IMG/VR virus record: IMGVR_UViG_3300035157_001307
Coordinates: 1 to 20,554 of that record
Reading direction: 5' to 3' (one strand)
Source: a virus
Length of the DNA: 20,554 bases
Part shown: positions 1 through 8,427 of the stretch, in pieces
Layout of the letters: each line of letters starts with the position of its first letter
Position numbering within the stretch: the first letter of the stretch is position 1
Program-made: the position numbers and the translations under genes
Notes under the pieces: model-generated
Databases searched by the model: none
What the model was told of the DNA's origin: nothing
The model's input: the letters and a program-made list of their open reading frames with translations, nothing else

Positions 1-3000
1 GTTGAACATTATTAATAGTCCATGTCTTCAAATTAGGTGATAGTATTACACCAGATCCGGGAGTTTTCGCAGTAATTGTAGTTCCATTCTCAGTATATCC
101 TGCACCCTTTGTTATAACATCTACACCTACAACCTTTCCGTTCGCTACTCTTGCAATGAGTTTAGCACCCACACCATCACCATTGATAATCATGTCAGGG
201 ACACTGAAGTAGTCCTTACCACCACTCTTGATCGCTACAGAATCTATTCTTCCATTGACAATCACTGGATCAAATGCTGATTTAGATCCCTCAATGACCA
301 ACGCATCAGGTTTGAAGTTATCGTTTATAAAGAGTGAACCAAAATCATCACCCTTTGTTTTTACGTGTACACCATCAACTTCTCCTCTAATCACTGCAGA
401 TGCAGTCGCGTTAGAAGTCGATATTCCTTGTGTACCATCAATAGTTACGGATACCGGTGGATAGTTGAAAGAATGAACACCAGTTCCGGGTAGAGTCATC
501 TCTACATAATCAACTAACGAAGTTGAAATAGAGACTCTGAAATTATTATCATCTATCTTTACGACATAATAATCACTACCAACTGTAAGACCAGAGATAT
601 TTGATACCGTTCCTCCACCATATCGTATCAATTCTCCTGATGAGTATTTGTGATTAGGTATGTTTATGACATCTGTAAAGGTATTGATACCAACGCTATC
701 AACTGTGTTCTCTCTATTTTGGAAGTTTGTTGACGATATGATTTCTATACTGTCTACCTTTAGTCTAGACTCCTTTGTTTCAAATTTATGTAATCCACCA
801 CCATTTGTTGCAATCGGAAGTGTTGTGATACCTGCAAGTGCCTCGTTACGGGTTTTGGCGAGTGATAGGGTAAAGTCGTCATTCTTGATGACAAAATAAC
901 TTGATTTGTTAACAAGATTTCCCGGAGTAGTGCCAATTCCAATGGTCGTTGAACCATCGGTTCCGTAGACAACCTCTTCACCATGTTTGAATCCATGTGG
1001 TTCAGTAAATGTAAATTTATCAGTGCTAGTATTCAGAACACCACCAACACTGGTACTATCAAAGAATACTTCATGTGGAGCGAGTCTCATCTTCGCTTCA
1101 GCAGTTGCCTGACCATTACCACCGGTAATTTTTACGTCAGGAGTTCCTTTATAGTCTAATCCGCGAGAAGTTACTTGTATCTCCTGCAGTTTACCACTCA
1201 CATGTGCGATAACAGATGCACCTATACCAGTATGTCCGTCTTGCTGCACGGATATACGAGGTGGATTGATTACATCATAATCTGATCCTTGATTCAGTAC
1301 ATCTACTGTCTCTACAGATCCATAGTAAATTTTATCGGAAGATTTGTATGAATATGCTTCTACACCATTTACAAAGAGTCCTACACCCTTACCAGTCTCT
1401 GTTTTATCTTTGGTAGAACCGAATTCTGGTTGAGTAAACTTACGAAGTAATTTTTGTGCACCAATTGTACCAAAACCAACTTCAAATGGAGTAAGTGAGT
1501 GATTTGTGTTTGTTCCAATATCAGCAGTATCAAATGCAAAGACATATTCACCTCTACGAGCGTTCTCTGCCGATAGAGAGAGTGAAATCGTGGATTGGGT
1601 TAGATTGGTCACATAATAAGATTGACCAGTGCTGAGACCCGCTACAGGTGATCCTGTTACAAGAGGATTATAGAGAACTATATCACCATGCTGTAGATTA
1701 TGATCAGGTATCGTAATTACTTGAGATCTTGTTGAAATTCCAGATGAACTGAATGTTCTTATTCTCTTTTGTACATCTATGGGGTAATGAGGTAAACTAT
1801 TTGATGCAACAACGACAGTATCACCTTGTGCGTAGGTATTTTGTACATCTGCAACATTATTGTTCTGCTTTCTTAGTTTTGCTTGTATGTGATAATTCTT
1901 ACCCGCTAAAAGAGAGGGTGCACTGATATAAACAATACGATCATTCAATATACCTGTAATCGTACCGTCTTGAGATCCACCATCAGCGTCATTGACAGAT
2001 ATGAGTTGTCCAGACTTGTAATAATGTTTCGCAGTCAATATAAGTTCATAGTTTCCTGCAGAGATTGTCTTGAAATCCTGTACAACATGTTTCGTTGCAA
2101 TATTCTCTAACCACTCACTATATCTAAGGTCTGTCTTAGTGGCACCAAGTGTTTTGATTTTATATTCACTACCTTTTTGCTGTAAAACACCACTTCCTTC
2201 AAAACCAACAATAGAATTCAATACTCTTAGTTTGACTGGACGATATAACTTACCATCTTCATATGATATGACATTATCACCTTGATTTACAGTAGCACCA
2301 ATTGATACAGTCCCTACACCAGTGACATTCAAAAATTCTGTAACAGTTTTATCAGTATATGCATAAACTCTCCTTCCTATGGTCACAGAATCTGATTTTG
2401 CAAATCCAACAGTTGAATCTACATGTATGACAGAAGAACCTGATGTAAGTTCACTTGTAAGATTAGTTTTTACAGTAGGCAAGAATTTACCTTCAATAGT
2501 ATCTGAAGATAATCGTATCTTATAATAAGTCTTATCTTGAATAACTATATTTTCAACATCAAAGACAGATGCTAATGCATAATCGCCCTGTGATATAGAT
2601 TGAGACTTAATTTTTTTCGGATCTCCGCTTATAAGTTCTGCAATCAATACATCATTTACAGTATATTCTGCATCCGATGGTTTGAAGAGAAATTCCTGCG
2701 GTTTGATCATATCAACCGCTTCATTATACAAAGTTCCAAAGAGAATCTTGAAACCTTCCTCTGTTCCCTTGGCACTGTAGAAGTCCTGTGCCTGTTTTAG
2801 GAAAAGACGACTATCTAATTTGCCAGTAAAGTTACGGTTTACAAAACCGGGTGCAATTTGACCCTTTACCTTTTTGAAAAATTTCTGTAAGAATATATTA
2901 CTTAGATTTGTTACTCGTGATCTATCAGCGTGTGTTGAAACTCCTGATTGAGTAAATGTCAAATATTCTGGAGCATTCGTTTTCTGATTGTTCTCAATAC

Positions 3001-3376
3001 CACTGAAACCTCTTACACATCCTGTAAATGATGTAGAACCTATACCTGTATATGTGATTATCTCATCATCAATCTTCAAAAGTCCGTATGAAGACGGCCA
3101 TCCATTTGTCGAATCAACGTATATTGTTTTGCTGTTTGGGGGAATATAGTTTGATACTGAGGTAAATCCAGTCAGATTATCGCTATTGAGAAAATCAATA
3201 CTTTTATACTCATTGAGATTCTCAGCAATATCAACTGGTCCTCCTTGATATTCCTGTGATATGTAATATTGCTTTAGAAATTCGCCAAATACAGGATTGT
3301 CAGAACCTATAGATTCAGGTATCTGACTTTCAATTACTTCATGTATTTTGACTCTGGATAGTGAGGTTTCTATCAT
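1..3376 (-). CDS. Large baseplate/virion structural protein in the gp7 position (3' end outside window)
   Basis: The minus-strand frame is open where I translated it, from an ATG at 3376 to the left edge, giving at least 1,125 residues with no stop. The ATG overlaps the gp6 stop by one base (TAATG), so it is translationally coupled to gp6. The N-terminal part (about residues 1-250) is a distinct domain that includes the segment LFLKQAQDFYSAKGTEEGFK. The rest is beta-rich and repetitive, with recurring short motifs such as GSDYDVINPP, GLDYKGTPDV, GGKDYFSVPD and KGAGYTENG, each followed by a V/I-x-I strand and a glycine-rich turn. T4 gp7 (1,032 residues) directly follows gp6 in T4, and marine T4-like phages carry very large structural proteins here. 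The gp7 equivalence is inferred from position, not from a recognised motif. Confidence 0.8.
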   Translation of the reverse strand, partial: MIETSLSRVKIHEVIESQIPESIGSDNPVFGEFLKQYYISQEYQGGPVDIAENLNEYKSIDFLNSDNLTGFTSVSNYIPPNSKTIYVDSTNGWPSSYGLLKIDDEIITYTGIGSTSFTGCVRGFSGIENNQKTNAPEYLTFTQSGVSTHADRSRVTNLSNIFLQKFFKKVKGQIAPGFVNRNFTGKLDSRLFLKQAQDFYSAKGTEEGFKILFGTLYNEAVDMIKPQEFLFKPSDAEYTVNDVLIAELISGDPKKIKSQSISQGDYALASVFDVENIVIQDKTYYKIRLSSDTIEGKFLPTVKTNLTSELTSGSSVIHVDSTVGFAKSDSVTIGRRVYAYTDKTVTEFLNVTGVGTVSIGATVNQGDNVISYEDGKLYRPVKLRVLNSIVGFEGSGVLQQKGSEYKIKTLGATKTDLRYSEWLENIATKHVVQDFKTISAGNYELILTAKHYYKSGQLISVNDADGGSQDGTITGILNDRIVYISAPSLLAGKNYHIQAKLRKQNNNVADVQNTYAQGDTVVVASNSLPHYPIDVQKRIRTFSSSGISTRSQVITIPDHNLQHGDIVLYNPLVTGSPVAGLSTGQSYYVTNLTQSTISLSLSAENARRGEYVFAFDTADIGTNTNHSLTPFEVGFGTIGAQKLLRKFTQPEFGSTKDKTETGKGVGLFVNGVEAYSYKSSDKIYYGSVETVDVLNQGSDYDVINPPRISVQQDGHTGIGASVIAHVSGKLQEIQVTSRGLDYKGTPDVKITGGNGQATAEAKMRLAPHEVFFDSTSVGGVLNTSTDKFTFTEPHGFKHGEEVVYGTDGSTTIGIGTTPGNLVNKSSYFVIKNDDFTLSLAKTRNEALAGITTLPIATNGGGLHKFETKESRLKVDSIEIISSTNFQNRENTVDSVGINTFTDVINIPNHKYSSGELIRYGGGTVSNISGLTVGSDYYVVKIDDNNFRVSISTSLVDYVEMTLPGTGVHSFNYPPVSVTIDGTQGISTSNATASAVIRGEVDGVHVKTKGDDFGSLFINDNFKPDALVIEGSKSAFDPVIVNGRIDSVAIKSGGKDYFSVPDMIINGDGVGAKLIARVANGKVVGVDVITKGAGYTENGTTITAKTPGSGVILSPNLKTWTINNVQ

Positions 3377-5481
3377 TAGTATGTACTACTACTGCTGCTA
3401 CTTGATGATGTTGATGACGAAGATGTATTCACGGGTGTGATTGAGGTGAGAGTGTCACGAATCTGTACACTATTTACTGAGTGAACAGAACCGGTCATTT
3501 TAGTTCCATCTGACATAGTGTGGAATGGACCGTAATATGCTTGACCATTGACATAACCAACTAATAGACCACCAGTCCCTGATGCACTCGAAACAATAGC
3601 ACCCCTTACCTTATTACCATTACTATAACTTGATTGAACATCAAATCTTGTTCCAGACACGTTCGCTCCTGATGATATCAAATCTTGTCTCATAGTAAAG
3701 TTACTCTTATCACTGCTGAGTTGTAAATACAACTCTTTTCTTCCTAGAACGTCATTTGATAATGGCACTGCCTGTATCTCAATGATATTCTCTGGTAAGA
3801 GTGTAGAAGTTATGTTCACTGTGTTTATAATGATCTCACCTTTCTTATAATCGACTGTACCAAAGTTTGTAGACACTATCTCGACGTCTACAGCGTCTGT
3901 GAGTTTGAATAAGAACAAATTACCTATATCTGACCCCGGAACCACTTTATCGGCAATGTAGACCGTTCCATCGACCCCTGAGACACTGAATCCTGTACTC
4001 TTGATATTGTAAGAGTCTAATTCATGATAAAACTCATTGTCGAAACACAATTCATATTGTGTAAATTGATCTATCAATGATTTTAGATTTCTTCTAATGA
4101 TTACATTAGTGATGTTAGATGTAATCGAATCATCAACACCATCAATAACCGAAGTCATCTTAGAGTATTTGAATCTACCACCAAACTTATTGAGATCTGC
4201 TTGCTTTCCAAATTCTGAGACAGCATCTATGACATTTGTTTTTAGAGTATCGGGAGCACCAACAAAGTTTGTATTGTAGTAGATGTAACTATCCAACTCA
4301 ACATATAAGAATTTTAGATCCACAAAAGATGGAACAATACCCGCTATAGAATAACTCTTTAGAGATTTCAGTATCGATGTCTTTGTAGAATCAGGTAAAA
4401 AATTACCATTTCTGGGTTTTGCTGCGATAAAGACACGACCATATTGAGGTGGATTTAGATCTTCTCCCCCAAATGCACTCACAGATTCTATATTTGTGTA
4501 TATTGATGGTAATAATGCCTCATAATCCGTAGCAGTAACCGCACGATTCTGTGCAGCATACCTTCTAGGTGCATAGTTTCTGATACTTTCAACGCTTTCT
4601 ATATCATCTCCACCCTCTGCTGCCCTCAATGTGCGTATATCTGCTTCCAAAGTATTCACATCTGCTCCACTATCGTCCTTTACAGTGCCTGCAAAGTTGA
4701 AATACTTCGCACCATTACCAGTAGGACCATCTGTAACAATATAAGATGCGGTTACGACATTACCTGTTTCTAATTTTTTACCAAAGATACCGTCACCAAA
4801 TATAATTTCATACTTCTCATCTGTTGTCTCTTGTGTAAGATATATGTTTGAGTTTCCATTGATACCAACAATGCTATCTACTGCCTTGAAATTAGTTACA
4901 GTTGTATCAGAAGCAGAGTTCTGAACTGTGACATTCAAAGTAGATAAATCAATACCATTGTTAGGTAGAACATAAGTTTGATTAGGTTGTGATAAATCTA
5001 TTGTCCATTTCTTCTCAAGATATTGTCCCTGATGAATTAAAGCAGCACCTGTTGCCTTTCCATTGTTTGCAGGAACAGTTAATTTTTCTGCTAAAGAGAA
5101 AAGGTAGTTTTTCTGATCAAACCCTGCATTTGCGAAAACACCCGGTTGAATACTCACAGAAGCAGCAGTTGAAGATATGCCTGCAAAGTTGAATCTAACC
5201 ACACCAACTGCAGCACGTTTTGATCTAGGTGTATATCCAATATTTCTTGCTAATGATACAACATTCTCTCTCAACGTCGCCGAGTCAATAAATGACTCAT
5301 TAGCAACCATATTAGTATTATATGCTGTAATGTAGGAATTATATGCTAACGTATTGAGAAGAATTGAAAGATTTGATCCTTCAAAGTCAAAATCTGTGAA
5401 TTTTGAGTTTTGTCTCAAATAACTTTTTATAGAGGTCTTTATGTCCTCAAAGTTTAGGTTTGTAAATTGTGTAAGAGCCAT
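3376..5481 (-). CDS. 6: Baseplate wedge protein gp6
   Basis: This 701-residue protein belongs to the T4 gp6 / baseplate J family, which forms the inner ring of the baseplate wedge. The N-terminus is characteristic: MALTQFTNLNFEDIKTSIK, then the segment around YNSYITAYNTNMVANESF with an RSKRAAVG turn near residue 90. The middle carries the baseplate-J-type stretch IRNYAPRRYAAQNRAVTATD. T4 gp6 is about 660 residues, so the length fits. The ATG at 5481 overlaps the gp25 TAA stop, and the gene's own stop overlaps the next start, so gp25, gp6 and the gp7-position gene form one coupled late unit. An oddity is the C-terminal tail, residues 687-699, which is serine except for one threonine and ends in TY. 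Such a tail is not needed for the gp6 fold. Confidence 0.95.
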   Translation of the reverse strand: MALTQFTNLNFEDIKTSIKSYLRQNSKFTDFDFEGSNLSILLNTLAYNSYITAYNTNMVANESFIDSATLRENVVSLARNIGYTPRSKRAAVGVVRFNFAGISSTAASVSIQPGVFANAGFDQKNYLFSLAEKLTVPANNGKATGAALIHQGQYLEKKWTIDLSQPNQTYVLPNNGIDLSTLNVTVQNSASDTTVTNFKAVDSIVGINGNSNIYLTQETTDEKYEIIFGDGIFGKKLETGNVVTASYIVTDGPTGNGAKYFNFAGTVKDDSGADVNTLEADIRTLRAAEGGDDIESVESIRNYAPRRYAAQNRAVTATDYEALLPSIYTNIESVSAFGGEDLNPPQYGRVFIAAKPRNGNFLPDSTKTSILKSLKSYSIAGIVPSFVDLKFLYVELDSYIYYNTNFVGAPDTLKTNVIDAVSEFGKQADLNKFGGRFKYSKMTSVIDGVDDSITSNITNVIIRRNLKSLIDQFTQYELCFDNEFYHELDSYNIKSTGFSVSGVDGTVYIADKVVPGSDIGNLFLFKLTDAVDVEIVSTNFGTVDYKKGEIIINTVNITSTLLPENIIEIQAVPLSNDVLGRKELYLQLSSDKSNFTMRQDLISSGANVSGTRFDVQSSYSNGNKVRGAIVSSASGTGGLLVGYVNGQAYYGPFHTMSDGTKMTGSVHSVNSVQIRDTLTSITPVNTSSSSTSSSSSSSSTY

Positions 5482-5885
5482 TATAGTCTAGTGGGTTCTA
5501 GAATGAAGTCTATTGTCTGCTGTGGTAAAGGCAAACCTATAATATCGTATGAAATTTCAACGTTCAGACTATTTTCGTCCGGAGTAGAAGAAACGTTGAC
5601 ATTTTTCAAATTAACTCTGGGTTCAAAGTTTGTTATAACAGTTTCAATTTCACTAACGAGGGGATCGATCAAATCATCTGTTGCCAATTCAAAAAGTGAC
5701 CCTGTTAGTCTTGTACCTACATCGTTTCTAAAAAATACTTCTCCAATTTTTATTCTCACAAGATTCTGCACCGCACGTTTGATGGCATCTGCATCTTTGA
5801 GCGTTATTATATCATTTGTGATTGGGTGTCTTGAAAAGGATAATGATATATCCCTAAAACCCCTTGATATTTTTTTGAGAGGCAC
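5481..5885 (-). CDS. 25: Baseplate wedge protein gp25 (gp25-like lysozyme family)
   Basis: This 134-residue protein matches the size of T4 gp25 (132) and its small baseplate-wedge family. In the baseplate it initiates sheath assembly and binds gp6 and gp53. Visible family features are the N-terminal KKISRGFRDISLSFSRHP, then KRAVQNLVRIKIGEVFFRND around residues 36-55, and the core EPR motif at 88-90 (FEPRVNLKNV). The start is GTG at 5885, because no ATG lies near the conserved N-terminus. Its stop overlaps the gp6 ATG (TAATG). Upstream is a short gap with two TAAATA elements that may be late-promoter variants. Confidence 0.94.
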   Translation of the reverse strand: MPLKKISRGFRDISLSFSRHPITNDIITLKDADAIKRAVQNLVRIKIGEVFFRNDVGTRLTGSLFELATDDLIDPLVSEIETVITNFEPRVNLKNVNVSSTPDENSLNVEISYDIIGLPLPQQTIDFILEPTRL

Positions 5886-5902
5886 TTTTATACAATACTC
5901 GT

Positions 5903-5920
5903 GTATTTAGTGCTATTTAG
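5903..5920 (-). promoter_or_regulatory. Possible tandem late-promoter elements upstream of gp25
   Basis: Reading the minus strand, CTAAATAG (5920-5913) and CTAAATAC (5910-5903) lie 18-35 bases before the gp25 GTG. T4 late promoters use TATAAATA, and NATAAATA has been reported for T4-like cyanophages. These copies keep TAAATA but have C before it. The position ahead of the structural operon is what makes them plausible; the match is partial. Confidence 0.35.
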
Positions 5921-5934
5921 ACAGTTTCTAAGAG

Positions 5935-6654
5935 TTATCTCTCGTCCGACTTATGCTGTTGACTAAAGTGGTGGTAATATTGTTCATCTATGTCTGCCAT
6001 GACTACTTCTCTATCTTTCTGTGTCTTCCAGAAATATTCCTCTTGATCACCAAGACCTAGATTATCATGCCCATTCTCAACCTGATAGTACTCTGTAGAG
6101 ACCTTGAAGTCGGGTACTTTAGGTTCTGGGGGTGTTAGACTATTATCATAGATTCTCATCCTGTTATTAGGGTAGAGAGCGAACTGACCGTTGTTCAATG
6201 CTATGAGATTGTGTGACTTGTGTTCCGCAGGTGTTTCAGCAGTAGAACAGTCAATGCTATCTGCAGAGTCGTGATAGTTGTCCAGTGTACAGATGTATTC
6301 TCCTCTAATGCTTCCGTGATCACGGGTATTAATTTCATAATCCGCACTTCCGATGATCGATTTTGTGATTGCTGTGACTCCATAATCCATACAGTTCCAA
6401 AATTGTAGATTAGGTAGGTTCATGTCTGGATCTGGAGTCTTTGGTGAAGACACAAATGCACTGATTGGTAGTTTGTCAAATAATGCAGCATATTCATACA
6501 AATATGTCTCAAAGTAAAAGGCACGTCCGGGCATAGACTTTGCAGACACCCACACTCCCTTTACGAACTCACCATGTCCGTCTTTATGGTCTCTTAGATA
6601 TTCTTTTCTCACCCACACATGTATTGCAGGTAAATTGCAGATCAACGTTGACAT
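5935..6654 (-). CDS. Conserved-type phage protein of unknown function (239 aa)
   Basis: The protein begins MSTLICNLPAIHVWVRKEYL and has aromatic-rich blocks (AFYFETYLYEYAALFDKLPI at about 45-64; LQFWNCMDYGVTAI; NGQFALYPNNRMRIYD near 155-170). The strongly hydrophobic and aromatic N-terminal two thirds looks like a compact globular domain. The C-terminal 60 residues are charged and rich in Q, E and H. There is no signal peptide or membrane span. From memory, similar proteins sit beside gp25 in marine T4-like phages, but I know no function. It precedes gp25 with a 49-base gap and has its own sigma70-like promoter at 6675-6703, so it may be transcribed at a different time from the baseplate genes. 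Confidence 0.85.
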   Translation of the reverse strand: MSTLICNLPAIHVWVRKEYLRDHKDGHGEFVKGVWVSAKSMPGRAFYFETYLYEYAALFDKLPISAFVSSPKTPDPDMNLPNLQFWNCMDYGVTAITKSIIGSADYEINTRDHGSIRGEYICTLDNYHDSADSIDCSTAETPAEHKSHNLIALNNGQFALYPNNRMRIYDNSLTPPEPKVPDFKVSTEYYQVENGHDNLGLGDQEEYFWKTQKDREVVMADIDEQYYHHFSQQHKSDER

Positions 6655-6674
6655 AATAATCTATCTCTGTACTA

Positions 6675-6703
6675 ATTATACACACAAAAAAGGAGGACGT
6701 CAG
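6675..6703 (-). promoter_or_regulatory. Sigma70-like promoter fused to the upstream terminator
   Basis: On the minus strand CTGACG (6703-6698) is followed by 17 bases and then TATAAT (6680-6675), which points at the 239-aa gene starting at 6654. The -35 hexamer sits in the loop and 3' arm of the terminator hairpin at 6692-6709, so one stretch ends one transcript and starts the next. Confidence 0.6.
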
Positions 6704-6709
6704 TCCTCC
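6686..6709 (-). terminator. Intrinsic terminator after the 55-aa gene
   Basis: The minus-strand hairpin is GGAGGAC / TGAC loop / GTCCTCC, followed by a run of six T. The stop codon of the 55-aa gene (6702-6700) lies in the loop. Confidence 0.85.
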
Positions 6710-6867
6710 GTTTCTGTACCCAAGTATTTCACTTCGATGTCGTCAGGGTGTGGGGTTCCGTCACGATAAAATTGTTCTGCATATTCTTGAGTCACCTCAA
6801 GCATCTCTTCCTCATCAATGTCAGAACGGACTTTTTCACCCTGCAAGTATATATCGTACCTTTCCAT
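6700..6867 (-). CDS. Small acidic protein of unknown function (55 aa)
   Basis: The ATG at 6867 opens a 55-residue frame, starting MERYDIYLQGEK and ending DDIEVKYLGTETED. It is rich in D and E with no cysteines and no membrane span. It lies 36 bases downstream of the glycosyltransferase stop and shares its transcript. The frame ends exactly at the terminator, with the TGA in the hairpin loop, which supports it as a real gene. Only a weak AGAG precedes the start. The family is not recognised. Confidence 0.7.
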   Translation of the reverse strand: MERYDIYLQGEKVRSDIDEEEMLEVTQEYAEQFYRDGTPHPDDIEVKYLGTETED

Positions 6868-6903
6868 CTCTGTCGGTTGTATATTGTGATACTACAACAG
6901 TAC

Positions 6904-7665
6904 TTATATAATTCTTGTCTTCTCGTGTCCTACTCTGATCGTTGGGTCACACCATATCTCGAATCCTGCTTTGATTGCCTCAAGACAGAAAGAAACGTCT
7001 TCACCACACATATCTTGGACAGCACCAGATTCAAATACTTGCATCTGAGGAGCAAACCATGGATACTTCATATCAGGATGTTCAAACACACCTTTCTTGA
7101 TCATGACCCATCCGAACCCTGTATAGTCACATGTAAATGGTTTTCTTCTCTTCTGAATACCATCAACCATCTCATGATTCATGACTCCACCATTCTGTTC
7201 AAATTCGTCTTCTTCTAACCAATGTGCAACAGATGTAGTTCTACCATCTTCTGTACAATACCATCCTGCAGCGATATCCTTATCCATCCATACAAGTTTA
7301 TAGAATGCTTCTAAATTGAATACAATATCACTATCAATCCACAACTGAAGATCATATTCAAGTTTACCTTGCCATGGTAACTGATCTGGTCCTTTGAGTA
7401 CGTTTGCTCCTAATACTTTACATCTAGCAAAGTTGACCATTGAAGAATAGTCTTGTGAGATCTGAATTGCTGCTCCTTGCTGTACACATTCAAAACAGAG
7501 TTGCACAAAGTTCTTCAAAAAGGTGTATGACACTCCTCTACCGGGAAGACAGAATACAATCTTTTTACCTTTGATAAGTTTTCTTGCTTTCTCTATCGAG
7601 AACTCACCGTCATCTGTCTTATCTGTTTTTGGTGGAGTTGTCACCACCTTGAATCCTTTTGCCAT
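6904..7665 (-). CDS. Glycosyltransferase, GT-A-type fold (phage)
   Basis: This 253-residue protein has a GT-A layout. A first beta strand KKIVFCLPGRGVSYTF (34-49) begins the nucleotide-binding half. A DxD motif in LQLWIDSDIVF (D111, D113) would bind metal and a nucleotide sugar. A late GEDVSFCLEA block (221-230) resembles the family's acidic acceptor/catalytic region, and H247 in VGHEKT could be a further metal ligand. There is no signal peptide, so it probably acts in the host cytoplasm on a glycan, modified DNA base or protein. T4-like phages use such enzymes on DNA or surface polymers, and the target here is unknown. It has a good sigma70-like promoter 23 bases upstream and is cotranscribed with the 55-aa gene. 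Confidence 0.8.
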   Translation of the reverse strand: MAKGFKVVTTPPKTDKTDDGEFSIEKARKLIKGKKIVFCLPGRGVSYTFLKNFVQLCFECVQQGAAIQISQDYSSMVNFARCKVLGANVLKGPDQLPWQGKLEYDLQLWIDSDIVFNLEAFYKLVWMDKDIAAGWYCTEDGRTTSVAHWLEEDEFEQNGGVMNHEMVDGIQKRRKPFTCDYTGFGWVMIKKGVFEHPDMKYPWFAPQMQVFESGAVQDMCGEDVSFCLEAIKAGFEIWCDPTIRVGHEKTRII

Positions 7666-7687
7666 TACAGAAATTGTTTTTCATTTC

Positions 7688-7716
7688 ATTATACATTGTA
7701 ATTTATACACCGTCAA
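7688..7716 (-). promoter_or_regulatory. Sigma70-like promoter of the glycosyltransferase
   Basis: On the minus strand TTGACG (7716-7711), 17 bases, TATAAT (7693-7688). The spacer also contains TATAAATT, close to the T4 late element TATAAATA, so both early and late transcription are possible. Confidence 0.65.
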
Positions 7717-7724
7717 CAACCCAT

Positions 7725-7749
7725 AAAAAAAGGCGACTTTTGTCGCCTT
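7725..7749 (-). terminator. Intrinsic terminator after the small-gene group
   Basis: The minus-strand hairpin is AAGGCGAC / AAAA / GTCGCCTT followed by a T run. It lies 80 bases beyond the stop of the 42-aa gene and ends the HNH-to-42-aa transcript. Confidence 0.88.
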
Positions 7750-7828
7750 AAAGAAATAATTGATTATACCCTGTCGCCAAAACTCACAGAGTTAGTTATA
7801 TAAAATCTTACCTATGTCGAATAATTTG

Positions 7829-7957
7829 TTAATCTTCGTCATAATTGAAAGGATCCTGCTTTCTAATCTTCCAAAGTTTGTATTGGTTTCTGACCCAACG
7901 AATAGGACGCCACTTCTTTACATGCTCTATCGTAAACGGTGTATGTTTAAGTTTCAT
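7829..7957 (-). CDS. Small basic protein of unknown function (42 aa)
   Basis: The 42-residue frame starts MKLKHTPFTIEHVKKWRP and is strongly basic and tryptophan-rich (WRPIRWVRNQYKLWKIRK), with an acidic end (NYDED). A strong Shine-Dalgarno (GAGGAGG) lies about 7 bases before the ATG, the clearest support for the start. It overlaps the 38-aa gene by 11 bases. The basic and aromatic composition would suit nucleic-acid or membrane contact, but no family is recognised. Confidence 0.7.
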   Translation of the reverse strand: MKLKHTPFTIEHVKKWRPIRWVRNQYKLWKIRKQDPFNYDED

Positions 7958-8063
7958 CACTCGCCTCCTCGAATTTTTGTTCCCAAGAGTCATCAGGAGT
8001 AAAAATGACAGGACCTTGTGCTATCGCCTCTGCCAATTCATCTAGTAGTGGATCTTTTTCCAT
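7947..8063 (-). CDS. Small acidic protein of unknown function (38 aa)
   Basis: The ATG at 8063 begins MEKDPLLDELAEAIAQGPVI and the frame ends FEEASDET. The N-terminal half would form an amphipathic helix. Its 3' end carries the Shine-Dalgarno of the next gene and overlaps it by 11 bases, and its start overlaps the upstream membrane-protein gene by 26 bases. This three-gene chain supports translation. Function unknown. Confidence 0.6.
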   Translation of the reverse strand: MEKDPLLDELAEAIAQGPVIFTPDDSWEQKFEEASDET

Positions 8064-8244
8064 TTTTTTGAAAAATCAAATAGTATGCCAACATAAAGAC
8101 GAGTGGCACGGTTATCATATGCATTGTAACCATCATTTCAAAATCTGTCAAACCGGTACCCACTGTTACTTGGTCTGTCCATGTACTTCTGATGAAGTAG
8201 ACAGGTGGGTTCGCCATAAAGTAAGAAATAGCAGAAAAGATCAT
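8038..8244 (-). CDS. Small membrane protein (68 aa)
   Basis: The protein starts MIFSAISYFMANPPVYFIRS and has one clear transmembrane segment, residues 38-58 (MVTMHMITVPLVFMLAYYLIF), followed by a basic tail (QKNGKRSTTR). The positive-inside rule places the C-terminus in the cytoplasm. The N-terminal 20 residues are also hydrophobic and may be a second membrane contact. It is followed by the overlapping 38- and 42-aa genes. A possible promoter lies in the 3' end of the preceding gene. Function unknown. Confidence 0.72.
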   Translation of the reverse strand: MIFSAISYFMANPPVYFIRSTWTDQVTVGTGLTDFEMMVTMHMITVPLVFMLAYYLIFQKNGKRSTTR

Positions 8245-8267
8245 TAGTAAGTTTGTTCTCTATTTTG

Positions 8268-8295
8268 ATTATATAGAGTCATACTTAATTGTCAC
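8268..8295 (-). promoter_or_regulatory. Weak sigma70-like promoter before the 68-aa membrane gene
   Basis: On the minus strand GTGACA (8295-8290), 16 bases, TATAAT (8273-8268), within the last codons of the 52-aa gene. The -35 differs from consensus at its first base. Confidence 0.4.
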
Positions 8296-8427
8296 CTGTT
8301 CTGGGGTGTAACAACTCTTTACACCGGCATTTATCATTTGGCGAAATAGTTCTTGTCGCCGTAATGCCTCTTCCTCACTGAGATGGTGAAATGCAATCTT
8401 TTTATCGAGATATACGGAATAACTCAT
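8269..8427 (-). CDS. Small protein of unknown function (52 aa)
   Basis: The ATG at 8427 overlaps the TGA of the HNH gene (ATGA), a typical coupled junction. The 52 residues begin MSYSVYLDKKIAFHHLSEEE and contain a helical, charged centre (EEEALRRQELFRQM). No membrane span or metal motif is present. The coupling suggests it is made together with the endonuclease, though a functional link is only inferred. Confidence 0.65.
   Translation of the reverse strand: MSYSVYLDKKIAFHHLSEEEALRRQELFRQMINAGVKSCYTPEQVTIKYDSI

Noticed and set aside
5467-5910. A 147-residue plus-strand frame opposite gp25
   Set aside because: gp25 on the other strand is unmistakable. This frame is its antisense shadow with no family features.
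6748-7218. A 156-residue plus-strand frame opposite the glycosyltransferase
   Set aside because: It mirrors a gene with clear DxD and GEDVSFC motifs, crosses the 55-aa gene, and has shadow-like composition rich in F, L, S and H.
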